From: Kitasatospora xanthocidica | GTDB lineage: Bacteria; Actinomycetota; Actinomycetes; Streptomycetales; Streptomycetaceae | Reading direction: 5' to 3' | DNA: 64,000 bases | Assembly: GCF_014656195.1 (NCBI RefSeq) | Contig: NZ_BNBY01000027.1 | Coordinates: forward strand, 41,627 to 105,626 | Shown: positions 24,422-32,943 of the stretch, piece after piece | How the letters are laid out: each line of letters begins with the position of its first letter | Numbering within the stretch: position 1 is the first letter of the stretch | The notes under the pieces: generated by a model | What the model was told of the DNA's origin: nothing | What the model saw: the letters and a program-made list of their open reading frames with translations, nothing else | The model's database searches: none | Translations under genes and position numbers: made by a program

Positions 24422-26143
24422 ATGGCCTTCGCCCGTACCTGTTCCGTCGCACTGGTCGGTGTCGACGGGGTGGTCGTCGAGGTCCAGGCCGATCTGGAGC
24501 CCGGGGTGGCCGCGTTCACCCTGGTCGGCCTGCCCGACAAGGCGCTCACCGAGGCCCGCGACCGGGTCCGCGCCGCACTGGTCAACAGTGGCGAGGTCTG
24601 GCCGCAGCGCAAGCTGACGGTCGGCCTCAGCCCCGCCTCGGTGCCCAAGAGCGGCAGCGGCTTCGACCTCGCGGTGGCCTGCGCCGTGCTGGCCGCCGCC
24701 GAGCGGCTCGACCCGTCGTCCATCGCCGACCTGCTGATCATCGGCGAGCTGGGGCTGGACGGCCGGGTGCGGCCGGTGCGCGGGGTGCTGCCGTCGGTGC
24801 TGGCCGCCGCGGACGCCGGCTACCAGCGGGTCGTGGTCGCCGAGCAGACCGCTCCCGAGGCCTCGCTCGTCCCCGGGGTGACGGTCATCGGCGTCCGCAG
24901 CCTGCGCCAGCTGGTCGCGATCCTGACCGGCGCGACGCCGCCGGAGGAACCGCCGGATCCGATCGGCGGCCGCCCGGATCCGCTGATGGCCGGGCTGATG
25001 CTGCCCAGCGCGAGCGTGCGGGGTCTGCCCGACGACAAGGCGGCCCGCCTCGACATGGCCGACGTGGCCGGCCAGTACGAGGCGCGGCGGGCCCTGGAGA
25101 TCGCCGCCGCCGGCGGGCACCACCTCTATCTGAAGGGGCCGCCGGGTGCGGGCAAGACCATGCTGGCGGAGCGGCTGCCCGCGCTGCTCCCGCCGCTGAC
25201 CCAGAAGGAGGCGCTGGAGGTCACCGCCGTGCACTCGGTGGCGGGCCTGCTCCCGGCCGGGCGCCCGCTGATCGACACCGCGCCCTACTGCGCCCCGCAC
25301 CACTCCACCACGATGCCCGCGATCGTCGGCGGCGGCAGCGGCCTGCCGAGACCGGGCGCCGTCTCGCTGGCCCACCGGGGCGTGCTGTTCCTGGACGAGG
25401 CGCCGGAGTTCCCGGTCCGGGTGCTCGACGCGCTGCGCCAGCCGTTGGAGGCGGGCGAGGTGGTGATCGCCCGCTCGGCAGGGTCGCTCCGGCTGCCGGC
25501 CCGCTTCCTCCTCTGTCTGGCCGCCAACCCGTGCCCGTGCGGGCGGTACTCACGGCGGGGCGAGGGGTGCGAGTGCACCCCGGCGATGGTCAGCCGCTAC
25601 CAGGGGCGGCTCTCCGGGCCGCTGCTGGACCGGGTCGACCTCCAGGTGCAGGTCTCGCCGGTCACGAGGGTCGAACTCATGGAGCGGGACGCCTCGGCGG
25701 AGACCACCGAGACCGTCGCGGCCCGGGTGCTGGCCGCACGGGAGCGGGCGGCGGCCCGGCTGGCGAACACCCCGTGGCGGACCAACGCGGAGGTGCCGGG
25801 CCACGAGTTGCGCACGCGCTGGCAGCTCGCGTCCGGCGCGCTCAACGACGTCGCGCGCCAGCTGGAGCGGGGGCTGCTGACCGCCCGGGGCCTGGACCGG
25901 GTGCTCCGGGTCGCCTGGACGGTCGCCGACCTCGCCGGACGCGACCGGCCGGACCAGCGGGACATGCGCACCGCCCTGGTCCTGCGGACCGGGGTGGAGC
26001 ACGGGCTGCCGTGGACCGAACGGGTCTTCGGTCGGCTCGGAGGCATCCCGGCCCAGCGCAACGGCCCTCCGGACGACGGTCGGCCGGACGACGGCCGGCC
26101 TGGGCGTGACGAACCTGCGGAGAACACGGAGGGCGAGGCATGA
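24422..26143 (+). CDS. YifB/ComM family Mg-chelatase-like AAA+ ATPase
   Basis: The 573-residue protein opens MAFARTCSVALVGVDGVVVE, has an N-terminal Lon-like fold with LSPASVPKSGSGFDLAVA, then an AAA+ domain with Walker A GPPGAGKTM (about residue 240), Walker B GVLFLDEAPEF and the zinc-like cysteine loop NPCPCGRYSRRGEGCECTPA. The family includes ComM, a hexameric helicase that promotes branch migration of incoming DNA during transformation. Start ATG 24422 is one base after the yraN stop. The tail is Arg/Asp/Gly-repeat rich (DDGRPDDGRPG). It overlaps dprA by four bases. Confidence 0.93.
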   Translation: MAFARTCSVALVGVDGVVVEVQADLEPGVAAFTLVGLPDKALTEARDRVRAALVNSGEVWPQRKLTVGLSPASVPKSGSGFDLAVACAVLAAAERLDPSSIADLLIIGELGLDGRVRPVRGVLPSVLAAADAGYQRVVVAEQTAPEASLVPGVTVIGVRSLRQLVAILTGATPPEEPPDPIGGRPDPLMAGLMLPSASVRGLPDDKAARLDMADVAGQYEARRALEIAAAGGHHLYLKGPPGAGKTMLAERLPALLPPLTQKEALEVTAVHSVAGLLPAGRPLIDTAPYCAPHHSTTMPAIVGGGSGLPRPGAVSLAHRGVLFLDEAPEFPVRVLDALRQPLEAGEVVIARSAGSLRLPARFLLCLAANPCPCGRYSRRGEGCECTPAMVSRYQGRLSGPLLDRVDLQVQVSPVTRVELMERDASAETTETVAARVLAARERAAARLANTPWRTNAEVPGHELRTRWQLASGALNDVARQLERGLLTARGLDRVLRVAWTVADLAGRDRPDQRDMRTALVLRTGVEHGLPWTERVFGRLGGIPAQRNGPPDDGRPDDGRPGRDEPAENTEGEA

Positions 26144-27384
26144 ACCAGCTGTTGCGGCACCCGCGGACAGACGGTGACGTCGGGGCCGGGGTCGGGCCCG
26201 GGCCCGCCGGAGGGCCCGCGGTCGGAGCCGGCACCACCGGCACCACCGGCGCCTCCGCGGCGCCCGACGCCGAGCGCGTCGCCCGCGCGCTGCTCAGCCG
26301 TCTCGGCGAGCCCGGGGACGCGGTGATCGGTCGCTGGCTCGCCCGGCTCCCTGCCGTCGACGTGGTCGAGGCGATCCGGACCGGGGCGGTCCCCGACCAC
26401 CCCGGGCTGGACGCCGCCCGGCTGAGCGGGTACCAGGCGAGACTCCCGGGGCCGGACCCGGAGACGGACCTGAAACGGGTACGGCACGTCGGTGGCCGGT
26501 TCATCATTCCGGGGGACACGGAATGGCCCAGCCAACTCGATGATCTGGGCGACGGACGGCCCATCGGGCTCTGGACGGTCGGCACCGGCTCGCTGCGGCT
26601 GCTCGCGCTCCGCTCGGTCGCGATGGTGGGCTCCCGCGCCTGCACGGCCTACGGCGCCCACGTCGCCGGGGAGCTGGCGGCCCAACTGGCCGAGCGCGGT
26701 TGGGTGGTGGTGTCCGGCGCCGCCTACGGGATCGACGCGGCCGTCCACCGCGGGGCACTCGCCGTCGGCGGGATGACGGTCGCGGTGCTCGCCTGCGGAG
26801 TCGACGTCGCCTACCCGAAGGGGAACGCCGAGCTGATCAGGCGGATCGGCGTCCAGGGCCTGCTGGTGAGTGAACTCCCGCCGGGGGAGCACCCGAACCG
26901 CTTCCGCTTCGTCCTCCGCAACCGGGTCATCGCGGCGCTCACCCGCGGCACCGTGGTGGTCGAGGCGGCCGTGCGCAGCGGGGCCCTGAGTACGGCCAGA
27001 CGGGCGCGGGACCTCAACCGCCACACCATGGGTGTCGCCGGCCCGGTGACCTCGGAGCTCTCGGCCGGGGTGCACGCCCTGATCCGCAGCGGCGGCGCCA
27101 CGCTGGTCACCGACGCGGCCGAGATCACCGAGCTGATCGGGGCGATCGGGGACGATCTGGCCCCGCAGCGCAGCGGTCCGGTCCTGCCGCGGGATCTGCT
27201 GGAGCCGCCGGTGGCCAGGGTGCTGGAGGCCGTACCGGCGACGGCGGAGGGTGCGCCGGTCGAGCGGTTGGCCCGACAGTCGGGGCTCCCGCCGGACGAA
27301 GTGCTCCAGCGGCTCTACGAGTTGAGCTCGCTCGGCTACGTCGAGCGACACGGCGCGCACTGGCGCATGGTGCGGAGGAGGTGA
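26140..27384 (+). CDS. dprA: DNA processing protein DprA
   Basis: The 414-residue protein has a ~70-residue Gly/Ala-rich lead, the DprA Rossmann core with VAMVGSRACTAYGAHVAGEL, VVSGAAYGIDAAVHRGAL and FRFVLRNRVIAALTRGTVVV, and a C-terminal winged-helix region (PVERLARQSGLPPDEVLQRL). DprA binds incoming single-stranded DNA and loads RecA. ATG 26140 overlaps the YifB stop (ATGA), so the two are coupled. Natural competence is not established in Streptomyces, so the role may be in general recombination or conjugal DNA handling. Confidence 0.93.
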   Translation: MNQLLRHPRTDGDVGAGVGPGPAGGPAVGAGTTGTTGASAAPDAERVARALLSRLGEPGDAVIGRWLARLPAVDVVEAIRTGAVPDHPGLDAARLSGYQARLPGPDPETDLKRVRHVGGRFIIPGDTEWPSQLDDLGDGRPIGLWTVGTGSLRLLALRSVAMVGSRACTAYGAHVAGELAAQLAERGWVVVSGAAYGIDAAVHRGALAVGGMTVAVLACGVDVAYPKGNAELIRRIGVQGLLVSELPPGEHPNRFRFVLRNRVIAALTRGTVVVEAAVRSGALSTARRARDLNRHTMGVAGPVTSELSAGVHALIRSGGATLVTDAAEITELIGAIGDDLAPQRSGPVLPRDLLEPPVARVLEAVPATAEGAPVERLARQSGLPPDEVLQRLYELSSLGYVERHGAHWRMVRRR

Positions 27385-27476
27385 GTGTCAAGACGGAGAA
27401 CGAGTGTGCGCCCTGGGAGGGCGTGTCCGGACCGCCCGGCTGACCTGCTGATCCGGTTCTTCCGCTCGCGTGGCCG

Positions 27477-27503
27477 GATCCGGTGAGTGAACGCCACCGG
27501 ATC
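27477..27503 (+). other. GATCCGGTG/CACCGGATC hairpin between dprA and whiG
   Basis: A perfect 9-bp inverted repeat (27477-27485 and 27495-27503) with a 9-nt spacer, followed by GGGG. It may be the dprA terminator or an operator near the whiG promoter, about 110 bp before the whiG start. Confidence 0.6.
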
Positions 27504-27609
27504 GGGGGACGACCGAGTGGCGGTAGCGCTTTGCAGTGAGTCGGTCACGCTACGCTCCACATGCCTTCCCTATCAGCACATGACTCGGCAGAACGGCGCA
27601 GACCAACGC

Positions 27610-28827
27610 ATGCCCACACACATTCCCGGACACAGAGTGACCGGTGGCGCTCGGTCCTCGGGAGGGCCGCGGACCGAGCGGCGCCCGGCAACGGAGTTCC
27701 CGCCCAAGCCGGCGGGGACGATGGGCGGCCTGTCGCGCCAGGGCGGCCGGCCGACGGTGGTGCCAGGCCAGCCCGCCGACGCGGCCCGGGGCGCGGAGAC
27801 GGACGGTGCCGCCGACGCACCGACCGACGCGCACGCAGACGCGCACACCGGCGTGCTCACCGACACGGCGGCGGTCACGGCGGCGGACGCGCCCCCGGCC
27901 ACCTCCGCCGGCAGGCCTGCCGACCCTTCCGCCGGTACTCCGGTCGGCACCTCCTCGGACACGGCCGCTGGCACCTCCGCCGGCACCTCCGCCAGCACGG
28001 CCGCCGGCACACCCGCCGGCACCTCCGCCGACCCGGGGCAGGCCGGCCGGGGCGCCGTGGCCCAGGGGCGCAGCGCGCTCGAAGAGCTCTGGCGCTCCTA
28101 CAAGGAGACCGGCGACCAGCGGCTGCGCGAGCAGCTGATCCTGCACTACTCACCGCTCGTCAAGTACGTGGCGGGGCGGGTCGGGGTCGGTCTGCCCTCC
28201 AACGTGGAGCAGGCGGACTTCGTCTCCTCCGGGGTCTTCGGACTGATCGACGCGATCGAGAAGTTCGACATCGGTCGCGCCATCAAGTTCGAGACCTATG
28301 CGATCAGCCGGATCCGCGGCGCGATCATCGACGAGCTGCGCGCCCTGGACTGGATCCCGCGTTCGGTCCGGCAGAAGGCGAAGGCGGTCGAGCGGACGTA
28401 CGCGACGCTGGAGGCCCGGCTGCGCCGGACGCCGCACGACCCCGAGGTCGCGGCCGAGATGGGTATCGCGATCGAGGACCTGCACGCCATCTTCAGCCAG
28501 CTGTCGCTCGCCAACGTGGTGGCCCTGGACGAGTTGCTCCACCCGGTGGGGGAAGGCGGCGACCGGCTGAGCCTGATGGACACCCTGGAGGACCACGGCG
28601 CGGACAACCCGGTCGAGGTGGCCGAGGACCGCGAGCTCCGCAGGCTGCTGGCCCAGGCCGTCAACACCCTCCCGGAACGGGAGAAGACCGTGGTGACGCT
28701 CTACTACTACGAGGGGCTCACCCTCGCCGAGATCGGGCAGGTGCTGGGGGTGACGGAGAGCCGGGTGAGCCAGATCCACACCAAGTCCGTCCTCCAGCTG
28801 CGCGCCAAGCTCTCGGACATCCGGTAG
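27610..28827 (+). CDS. whiG: Sporulation sigma factor WhiG with long low-complexity N-terminus
   Basis: WhiG is the FliA-family sigma factor that starts sporulation in aerial hyphae and is held by the c-di-GMP-dependent anti-sigma RsiG. The sigma core starts at about residue 156 (ALEELWRSYKETGDQRLREQ) and is complete, with region 2 (VEQADFVSSGVFGLIDAIEK, FETYAISRIRGAIIDELRAL) and region 4 (LPEREKTVVTLYYYEGLTLA). The known WhiG is ~280 residues. Here an in-frame lead of ~155 residues, rich in Ala/Thr/Gly/Ser/Asp (GTSAGTSASTAAGTPAGTSA), makes 405. ATG 27610 (MPTH) resembles the known MPQH start. GTG 28057 would give a short ~256-residue form. Codon third positions in the lead are GC-rich, supporting translation. 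Confidence 0.93.
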   Translation: MPTHIPGHRVTGGARSSGGPRTERRPATEFPPKPAGTMGGLSRQGGRPTVVPGQPADAARGAETDGAADAPTDAHADAHTGVLTDTAAVTAADAPPATSAGRPADPSAGTPVGTSSDTAAGTSAGTSASTAAGTPAGTSADPGQAGRGAVAQGRSALEELWRSYKETGDQRLREQLILHYSPLVKYVAGRVGVGLPSNVEQADFVSSGVFGLIDAIEKFDIGRAIKFETYAISRIRGAIIDELRALDWIPRSVRQKAKAVERTYATLEARLRRTPHDPEVAAEMGIAIEDLHAIFSQLSLANVVALDELLHPVGEGGDRLSLMDTLEDHGADNPVEVAEDRELRRLLAQAVNTLPEREKTVVTLYYYEGLTLAEIGQVLGVTESRVSQIHTKSVLQLRAKLSDIR

Positions 28828-28947
28828 CACGCCGGTCCGGGAGTCGGTAGCCGGCAACCGGCGACCGGCCGTCGACAGCCGGGCGCTCGTCGGCGCGGGC
28901 CGGACCCGCCCGGTGGGGCCGTGCTCCCGTTCGGATGCGCGGCGCCG

Positions 28948-28976
28948 TTCCGGCCGTGGGTAGGGCTCCGTACAGT
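28948..28976 (+). promoter_or_regulatory. Promoter of the TetR gene, leaderless start
   Basis: TTCCGG (28948-28953), a 17-bp spacer and TACAGT (28971-28976) resemble a vegetative promoter. The GTG start lies 6 bp after the -10 and lacks a normally spaced ribosome site, so a leaderless mRNA is inferred. Confidence 0.45.
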
Positions 28977-28982
28977 GGGAGC

Positions 28983-29600
28983 GTGCCGAAGATCCGAGCG
29001 GCCACGGTGGCCGAGCATCGCCAGCTGCAGCGGGCAGCCCTCCTCGACGCTGCCCGCGTCCTGCTCACCGAGGGCGGCAAGGAGGCCTTGACCTTCCCCG
29101 CGCTCGCGGCGCGCACCGGGCTGGCGCGCTCCTCGGTCTACGAGTACTTCCGCTCCCGCGCCGCCGTGGTGGAGGCGCTCTGCGAGGTGGACTTCCCGCT
29201 CTGGGCGGCCGAGATCGAGGCCGGGATGGCGAGCAGGGACACCGCCGCCGAGCGGATCGAGGCGTATGTCCGGGGCCAGCTGGCGCTGGCCGCCGACCCG
29301 CGCCACCGCGCGGTCGTGGCGATCTCGGCGCTGGAACTCGACGAGGCCGCGCGGGAGCGGATCCGGGCGGCGCACGGCAGGCTGGCCGGTCTGGTCGTCC
29401 AGGCGCTGGAGGACCTGGGCCACGAGCAGCCCAGGCTCGCCGCGGTGCTGCTGCAGGGGGTCGTGGAGGCGGCGGTCCGTCGAGCGGAGCAGGCGGCCTC
29501 GGGTGGCCGGGCAGGCCGGGCCGGCTGCCTGTCCGAGAACCCCGAGGAGGTCGCGGACGCCGCTGTCGCTTTCGCGCTGCACGGCCTCAGTCGGGCGTGA
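28983..29600 (+). CDS. TetR/AcrR family transcriptional regulator
   Basis: The 205-residue protein starts MPKIRAATVAEHRQLQRAAL and has the N-terminal TetR helix-turn-helix (FPALAARTGLARSSVYEYFR), followed by an all-helical ligand-binding domain. The ligand and targets are unknown. The gene is conserved beside whiG in streptomycetes. Its last 14 bases overlap, tail to tail, the 3' end of the minus-strand M23 gene, so transcription of the two may interfere. Confidence 0.88.
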   Translation: MPKIRAATVAEHRQLQRAALLDAARVLLTEGGKEALTFPALAARTGLARSSVYEYFRSRAAVVEALCEVDFPLWAAEIEAGMASRDTAAERIEAYVRGQLALAADPRHRAVVAISALELDEAARERIRAAHGRLAGLVVQALEDLGHEQPRLAAVLLQGVVEAAVRRAEQAASGGRAGRAGCLSENPEEVADAAVAFALHGLSRA

Positions 29601-30297
29601 CGGTCCGCTCGTCCTCGGCTGGGCCCGGGCCCAGCGGCAGCAGTCGTGCCCGGCCCGCGCCGAACAGGGCCAGCGGGTCCAGGTAGCGGCCGCCGCGCAG
29701 CAGCCCCCAGTGCAGGCAGTCGCGCCCGGCGCAGTGCCGCCCGTCCGGGGCGAGCCGTCCGATCACCTGCCCGGCGGCCACCGCGGTGCCGACCGGGAGG
29801 ACGCCGGTGACGGGCAGGTAGGTGGTCCGCAGCGGGGGAGAGCCCGAGCCCGGGTGGGAGACGGTCACCACCGGGCGCCCCGCCACCTGCCCGGAGAACA
29901 CGACCACCCCGGCTGCCGCCGCCCGTACCTCCGCCCCGGGAGCGGCGGCGAGGTCCACGCCACGGTGCCCGGCGGCCCAGGGCTTCGCCGGCGGCTCGAA
30001 GCGCTCCAGAACCCCGCCGGGCCCACCCACCGGCCAGGCCCGCGCAGCCCCGGAACCACCACCCCCGGACCCGCCCACGCCCACACCGCCCACACCGACG
30101 CCGCCCACGCCCACACGGCCCACGCCCACACGGCCCACGCCGGAGGCCCCCGCCGCCCCCGGTGCGCCGAGCGCGCCGACCGCCCCCAGCACCCCCGTCG
30201 CCACCCCCACGGCGACCAGCCCCCGAACCCCGACGAACCACGCGCGAGCACCCATGCGCGAAGGCTCGCCGCTCCGGCGCCCCCGCACCACCCACAT
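29587..30297 (-). CDS. Secreted M23/LytM-domain peptidase-like protein
   Basis: The 236-residue minus-strand protein starts at ATG 30297, with AGGAG 5 bases upstream on its strand. An Arg-rich start and hydrophobic stretch (LVAVGVATGVLGAVGALGAP) form a signal peptide. A Gly/Val repeat linker (GVGRVGVGRVGVGG) follows, encoded by a 9-15-bp DNA repeat near 30060-30150. The LytM domain shows GHRGVDLAAAPG, where the zinc ligands H-x3-D are kept, but the usual H-x-H reads C-L-H (DCLHWGLLRG), so one motif histidine is replaced. This Cys is common in actinobacterial relatives as I recall. It is likely a cell-wall binding or remodelling protein; catalysis is uncertain. Confidence 0.85.
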   Translation of the reverse strand: MWVVRGRRSGEPSRMGARAWFVGVRGLVAVGVATGVLGAVGALGAPGAAGASGVGRVGVGRVGVGGVGVGGVGVGGSGGGGSGAARAWPVGGPGGVLERFEPPAKPWAAGHRGVDLAAAPGAEVRAAAAGVVVFSGQVAGRPVVTVSHPGSGSPPLRTTYLPVTGVLPVGTAVAAGQVIGRLAPDGRHCAGRDCLHWGLLRGGRYLDPLALFGAGRARLLPLGPGPAEDERTVTPD

Positions 30298-30306
30298 CGG
30301 GACTCC

Positions 30307-30315
30307 TGTGGACAA
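30307..30315 (-). promoter_or_regulatory. Isolated DnaA box TTGTCCACA
   Basis: On the minus strand this is the exact preferred Streptomyces DnaA box. It lies 10 bp upstream of the M23 start codon, within its leader or promoter. There is no cluster of boxes. Confidence 0.45.
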
Positions 30316-30825
30316 ACCGTCCCCGCGCCGGAACCCCGTCCCCCGGACGGGTGTACGGGTGCCGCCATCCGGTGTACAAGCGGCATACCGGCGACCGGCC
30401 GCGGGCAGGCAGCCCGTCGGAGCCCGCCGCTCCCCAGTCGTCGCCGGGAGCCGCCGCCTCCCCGCCCGTTCCGGCCGTTCCCAGGCTCTTCCCAGGTCCC
30501 CGGAGGGTCGCCGGCCGCTCGTGAAGTCGCCCGCCGCTCGGCGCTTCCCGTACACTTCACACGCGACCCGGTCCGCCGGGTCGACTTCGCACGCCCCGCC
30601 ACCGGTGGTCGGACGCGGTTCGTCCGCAGCCCCGCCAGGTGCGAGTGCCGCTCGGTCCGCCGAGCCCGACCGGCCCCTGGCCGACCGGGCAGAAGCGGCT
30701 CGGCACGTTCGGGGCGTCAGGCGTGGCTGTCACCTGGCCGCCACGGACAAACCGAGAATGACCCGGCTGTGAGCGTCGCTCGCAGAGCTGCCGCCGCTGG
30801 GCCGTAACACCTGAGGAGCACGGCA

Positions 30826-31713
30826 ATGGCCGTCGTCACGATGCGGGAGCTGCTGGAGAGCGGCGTCCACTTCGGTCACCAGACCCGCCGCTGGAACCCG
30901 AAGATGAAGCGCTTCATCATCACCGAGCGCAACGGCATCTACATCATCGACCTCCTGCAGTCGCTGAACTACATCGACCGCGCCTTCGAGTTCATCAAGG
31001 AGACCGTTGCCCACGGCGGCAGCGTCCTCTTCGTCGGCACGAAGAAGCAGGCCCAGGAGGCCATCGCCGAGCAGGCCACCCGCGTGGGCATGCCCTACGT
31101 GAACCAGCGCTGGCTCGGCGGCATGCTGACCAACTTCTCGACCGTCTACAAGCGCCTGCAGCGCCTGAAGGAGCTCGGCGAGCTGGACTTCTCGGATGTG
31201 GCCGGTTCCGGTCTCACCAAGAAGGAGCTCCTGGTCCTCCAGCGCGAGCACGACAAGCTGGAGAAGACCCTCGGCGGTATCCGCGACATGCAGCGCGTTC
31301 CCAGCGCCGTCTGGATCGTGGACACCAAGAAGGAGCACATCGCGGTCGGCGAGGCCCGGAAGCTCAACATCCCGGTCGTCGCCATCCTCGACACCAACTG
31401 TGACCCGGACGAGGTCGACTACAAGATCCCGGGCAACGACGATGCGATCCGCTCCGTCACCCTGCTGACCCGCGTGATCGCCGACGCCGTCGCCGAGGGC
31501 CTGAAGTCCCGCGCCGGTGTCGCCAAGGGCGACGTCAAGGCCGAGCCGGGCGCCGACCAGCCGCTGGCCGACTGGGAGAAGGACCTCATCGAGGGCGAGA
31601 AGAAGGCCGAGGAGGCCCCCGCCGCCGCCGAGGCCCCCGCTGCCGCTGAGGCCGCTGCCGAGGCTCCGGCCGTCGAGGCCCCCGCCGCCGAGGCCCCGGC
31701 CGAGCAGGCCTGA
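30826..31713 (+). CDS. rpsB: 30S ribosomal protein S2 (uS2)
   Basis: The 295-residue protein starts MAVVTMRELLESGVHFGHQT with GAGGAG upstream and contains the S2 signatures GTKKQAQEAIAEQA, PYVNQRWLGGMLTNF and IPVVAILDTNCDPDEVDY. The last ~45 residues are Ala/Glu/Pro repeats typical of actinobacterial S2. It heads the rpsB-tsf unit; two strong hairpins separate it from tsf. The ~260-bp upstream region after the M23 start region probably carries its promoter (TACACT at 30551-30556 is a candidate -10 without a clear -35). Confidence 0.97.
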   Translation: MAVVTMRELLESGVHFGHQTRRWNPKMKRFIITERNGIYIIDLLQSLNYIDRAFEFIKETVAHGGSVLFVGTKKQAQEAIAEQATRVGMPYVNQRWLGGMLTNFSTVYKRLQRLKELGELDFSDVAGSGLTKKELLVLQREHDKLEKTLGGIRDMQRVPSAVWIVDTKKEHIAVGEARKLNIPVVAILDTNCDPDEVDYKIPGNDDAIRSVTLLTRVIADAVAEGLKSRAGVAKGDVKAEPGADQPLADWEKDLIEGEKKAEEAPAAAEAPAAAEAAAEAPAVEAPAAEAPAEQA

Positions 31714-31725
31714 CGTACCAAGGGT

Positions 31726-31764
31726 GAGGGGCGCCCGCCGGTACGACACCGGTAGGTGCCCCTC
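31726..31764 (+). terminator. First hairpin between rpsB and tsf
   Basis: GAGGGGC (31726-31732) pairs with GCCCCTC (31758-31764), with an inner CCGGT/ACCGG pairing. It is followed by TCTCCC and then at once by a second, stronger hairpin. Confidence 0.6.
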
Positions 31765-31770
31765 TCTCCC

Positions 31771-31800
31771 GCGCCGGGACCGAACCATCGGTCCCGGCGC
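31771..31800 (+). terminator. Second hairpin between rpsB and tsf
   Basis: GCGCCGGGACCGA (31771-31783) and TCGGTCCCGGCGC (31788-31800) form a perfect 13-bp stem with an ACCA loop, 43 bp before tsf. It is probably an attenuator setting the S2:EF-Ts ratio, or an mRNA processing signal. Confidence 0.75.
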
Positions 31801-31842
31801 ATCCCCACGCAGACACGCGAGACGCGAGAAGAGATTCACACC

Positions 31843-32682
31843 ATGGCGAACTTCACCGCCGCGGACGTCAAGAAGCTCCGTGAGCTCACCGGCGCCGGCA
31901 TGATGGACTGCAAGAAGGCCCTGGACGAGGCCGAGGGCAACGTCGAGAAGGCCGTCGAGCTCCTGCGCATCAAGGGCCAGAAGGGCGTTGCCAAGCGCGA
32001 GGGCCGTGACGCCTCCAACGGCGCCGTCGCCGCGCTGATCGCCGAGGACAAGAAGTCCGGCGTTCTGGTCGAGCTGAACTGCGAGACCGACTTCGTCGCC
32101 AAGGGTGACAACTTCGTCAAGGTCGCCGACGCCATCGCCGCCCACGTCGCCAAGACCGCCCCGGCCGACCTGGACGCCGCCCTGGCCTCCGAGATCGAGG
32201 CCGGCAAGACCGTCCAGCAGTTCGTGGACGAGGCCAACGCGACCCTGGGCGAGAAGATCGTCTTCCGCCGCTTCGCCCAGTTCGACGGTGACGGCTTCGT
32301 CGCGGTCTACCTGCACAAGACCAGCCCCGACCTGCCGCCGGCCGTCGGCGTCCTGGTCGAGCTGGACAAGGAGAACGCCGAGGTCGCGAAGGACGTCGCG
32401 CAGCACATCGCCGCCTTCGCCCCGAAGTACCTGTCCCGCGAGGACATCCCGGCCGAGGACATCGAGAACGAGCGCCGCGTCGCCGAGGCCACCGCTCGCG
32501 AGGAGGGCAAGCCGGAGGCCGCCCTGCCGAAGATCGTCGAGGGTCGCGTCACCGGTTTCGTCAAGGAGTTCTCCGTCCTGGAGCAGGCCTTCGCGAAGGA
32601 CAACAAGAAGACCGTCGCCAAGGTCCTCGAGGAGAACGGCGTCACCCTCAAGCGTTTCGCGCGTTTCCGCGTCGGCGCCTGA
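31843..32682 (+). CDS. tsf: Elongation factor Ts
   Basis: The 279-residue nucleotide exchange factor for EF-Tu starts MANFTAADVKKLRELTGAGM, the conserved UBA-like N-terminus, and contains MDCKKALDEAEGNVEKAVEL and the TDFVAKGDNF motif that contacts EF-Tu. Length and domain order are normal. ATG 31843 lies after AGAAGAGATT; the open frame upstream to 31756 crosses the hairpins and is not used. Confidence 0.97.
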   Translation: MANFTAADVKKLRELTGAGMMDCKKALDEAEGNVEKAVELLRIKGQKGVAKREGRDASNGAVAALIAEDKKSGVLVELNCETDFVAKGDNFVKVADAIAAHVAKTAPADLDAALASEIEAGKTVQQFVDEANATLGEKIVFRRFAQFDGDGFVAVYLHKTSPDLPPAVGVLVELDKENAEVAKDVAQHIAAFAPKYLSREDIPAEDIENERRVAEATAREEGKPEAALPKIVEGRVTGFVKEFSVLEQAFAKDNKKTVAKVLEENGVTLKRFARFRVGA

Positions 32683-32817
32683 GCCACGTTCCACCTGGTC
32701 CCCGGCCCCCTTACGCTGGGAACCGCCCCCGCCCGCTGACCGGGGCGGGAGGAACGCCGAACGGGCTCACCCAGCGCCAACCGTCCACGGGCGGGCTCGC
32801 GTCGGCACCATGAACGA

Positions 32818-32875
32818 CGAGGAGGCCATTGCCGTGCAGGACACCGAACCGGTTCCCGCGGCAGTGGCCTCCTCG
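32818..32875 (+). other. Long RNA hairpin in the tsf-pyrH gap
   Basis: CGAGGAGGCCATTGCC (32818-32833) pairs with GGCAGTGGCCTCCTCG (32860-32875) over 16 bp with one wobble; the loop contains the self-complementary AACCGGTT. It lies 69 bp before pyrH. A 35-codon frame (ATG 32810, stop 32915-32917) runs through it. No T-run follows, so it may be a regulatory leader rather than a plain terminator. Confidence 0.6.
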
Positions 32876-32943
32876 CGTGTACGCGCAGGCGGGGCATCCG
32901 CACACCCACGCCTGTGACCAGTAGGTGCAAAAAGGAGAAGTCC

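Noticed and set aside
29874..30160. Divergent or plus-strand gene over the M23 linker
   Set aside because: The plus-strand Pro/Thr/Ala frame is the complement of the Gly/Val repeat linker of the M23 protein.
32711..32905. Minus-strand small gene opposite the pyrH leader
   Set aside because: Cys/Gly/Arg-rich sequence without family features; it overlaps the hairpin, whose symmetry keeps frames open on both strands.
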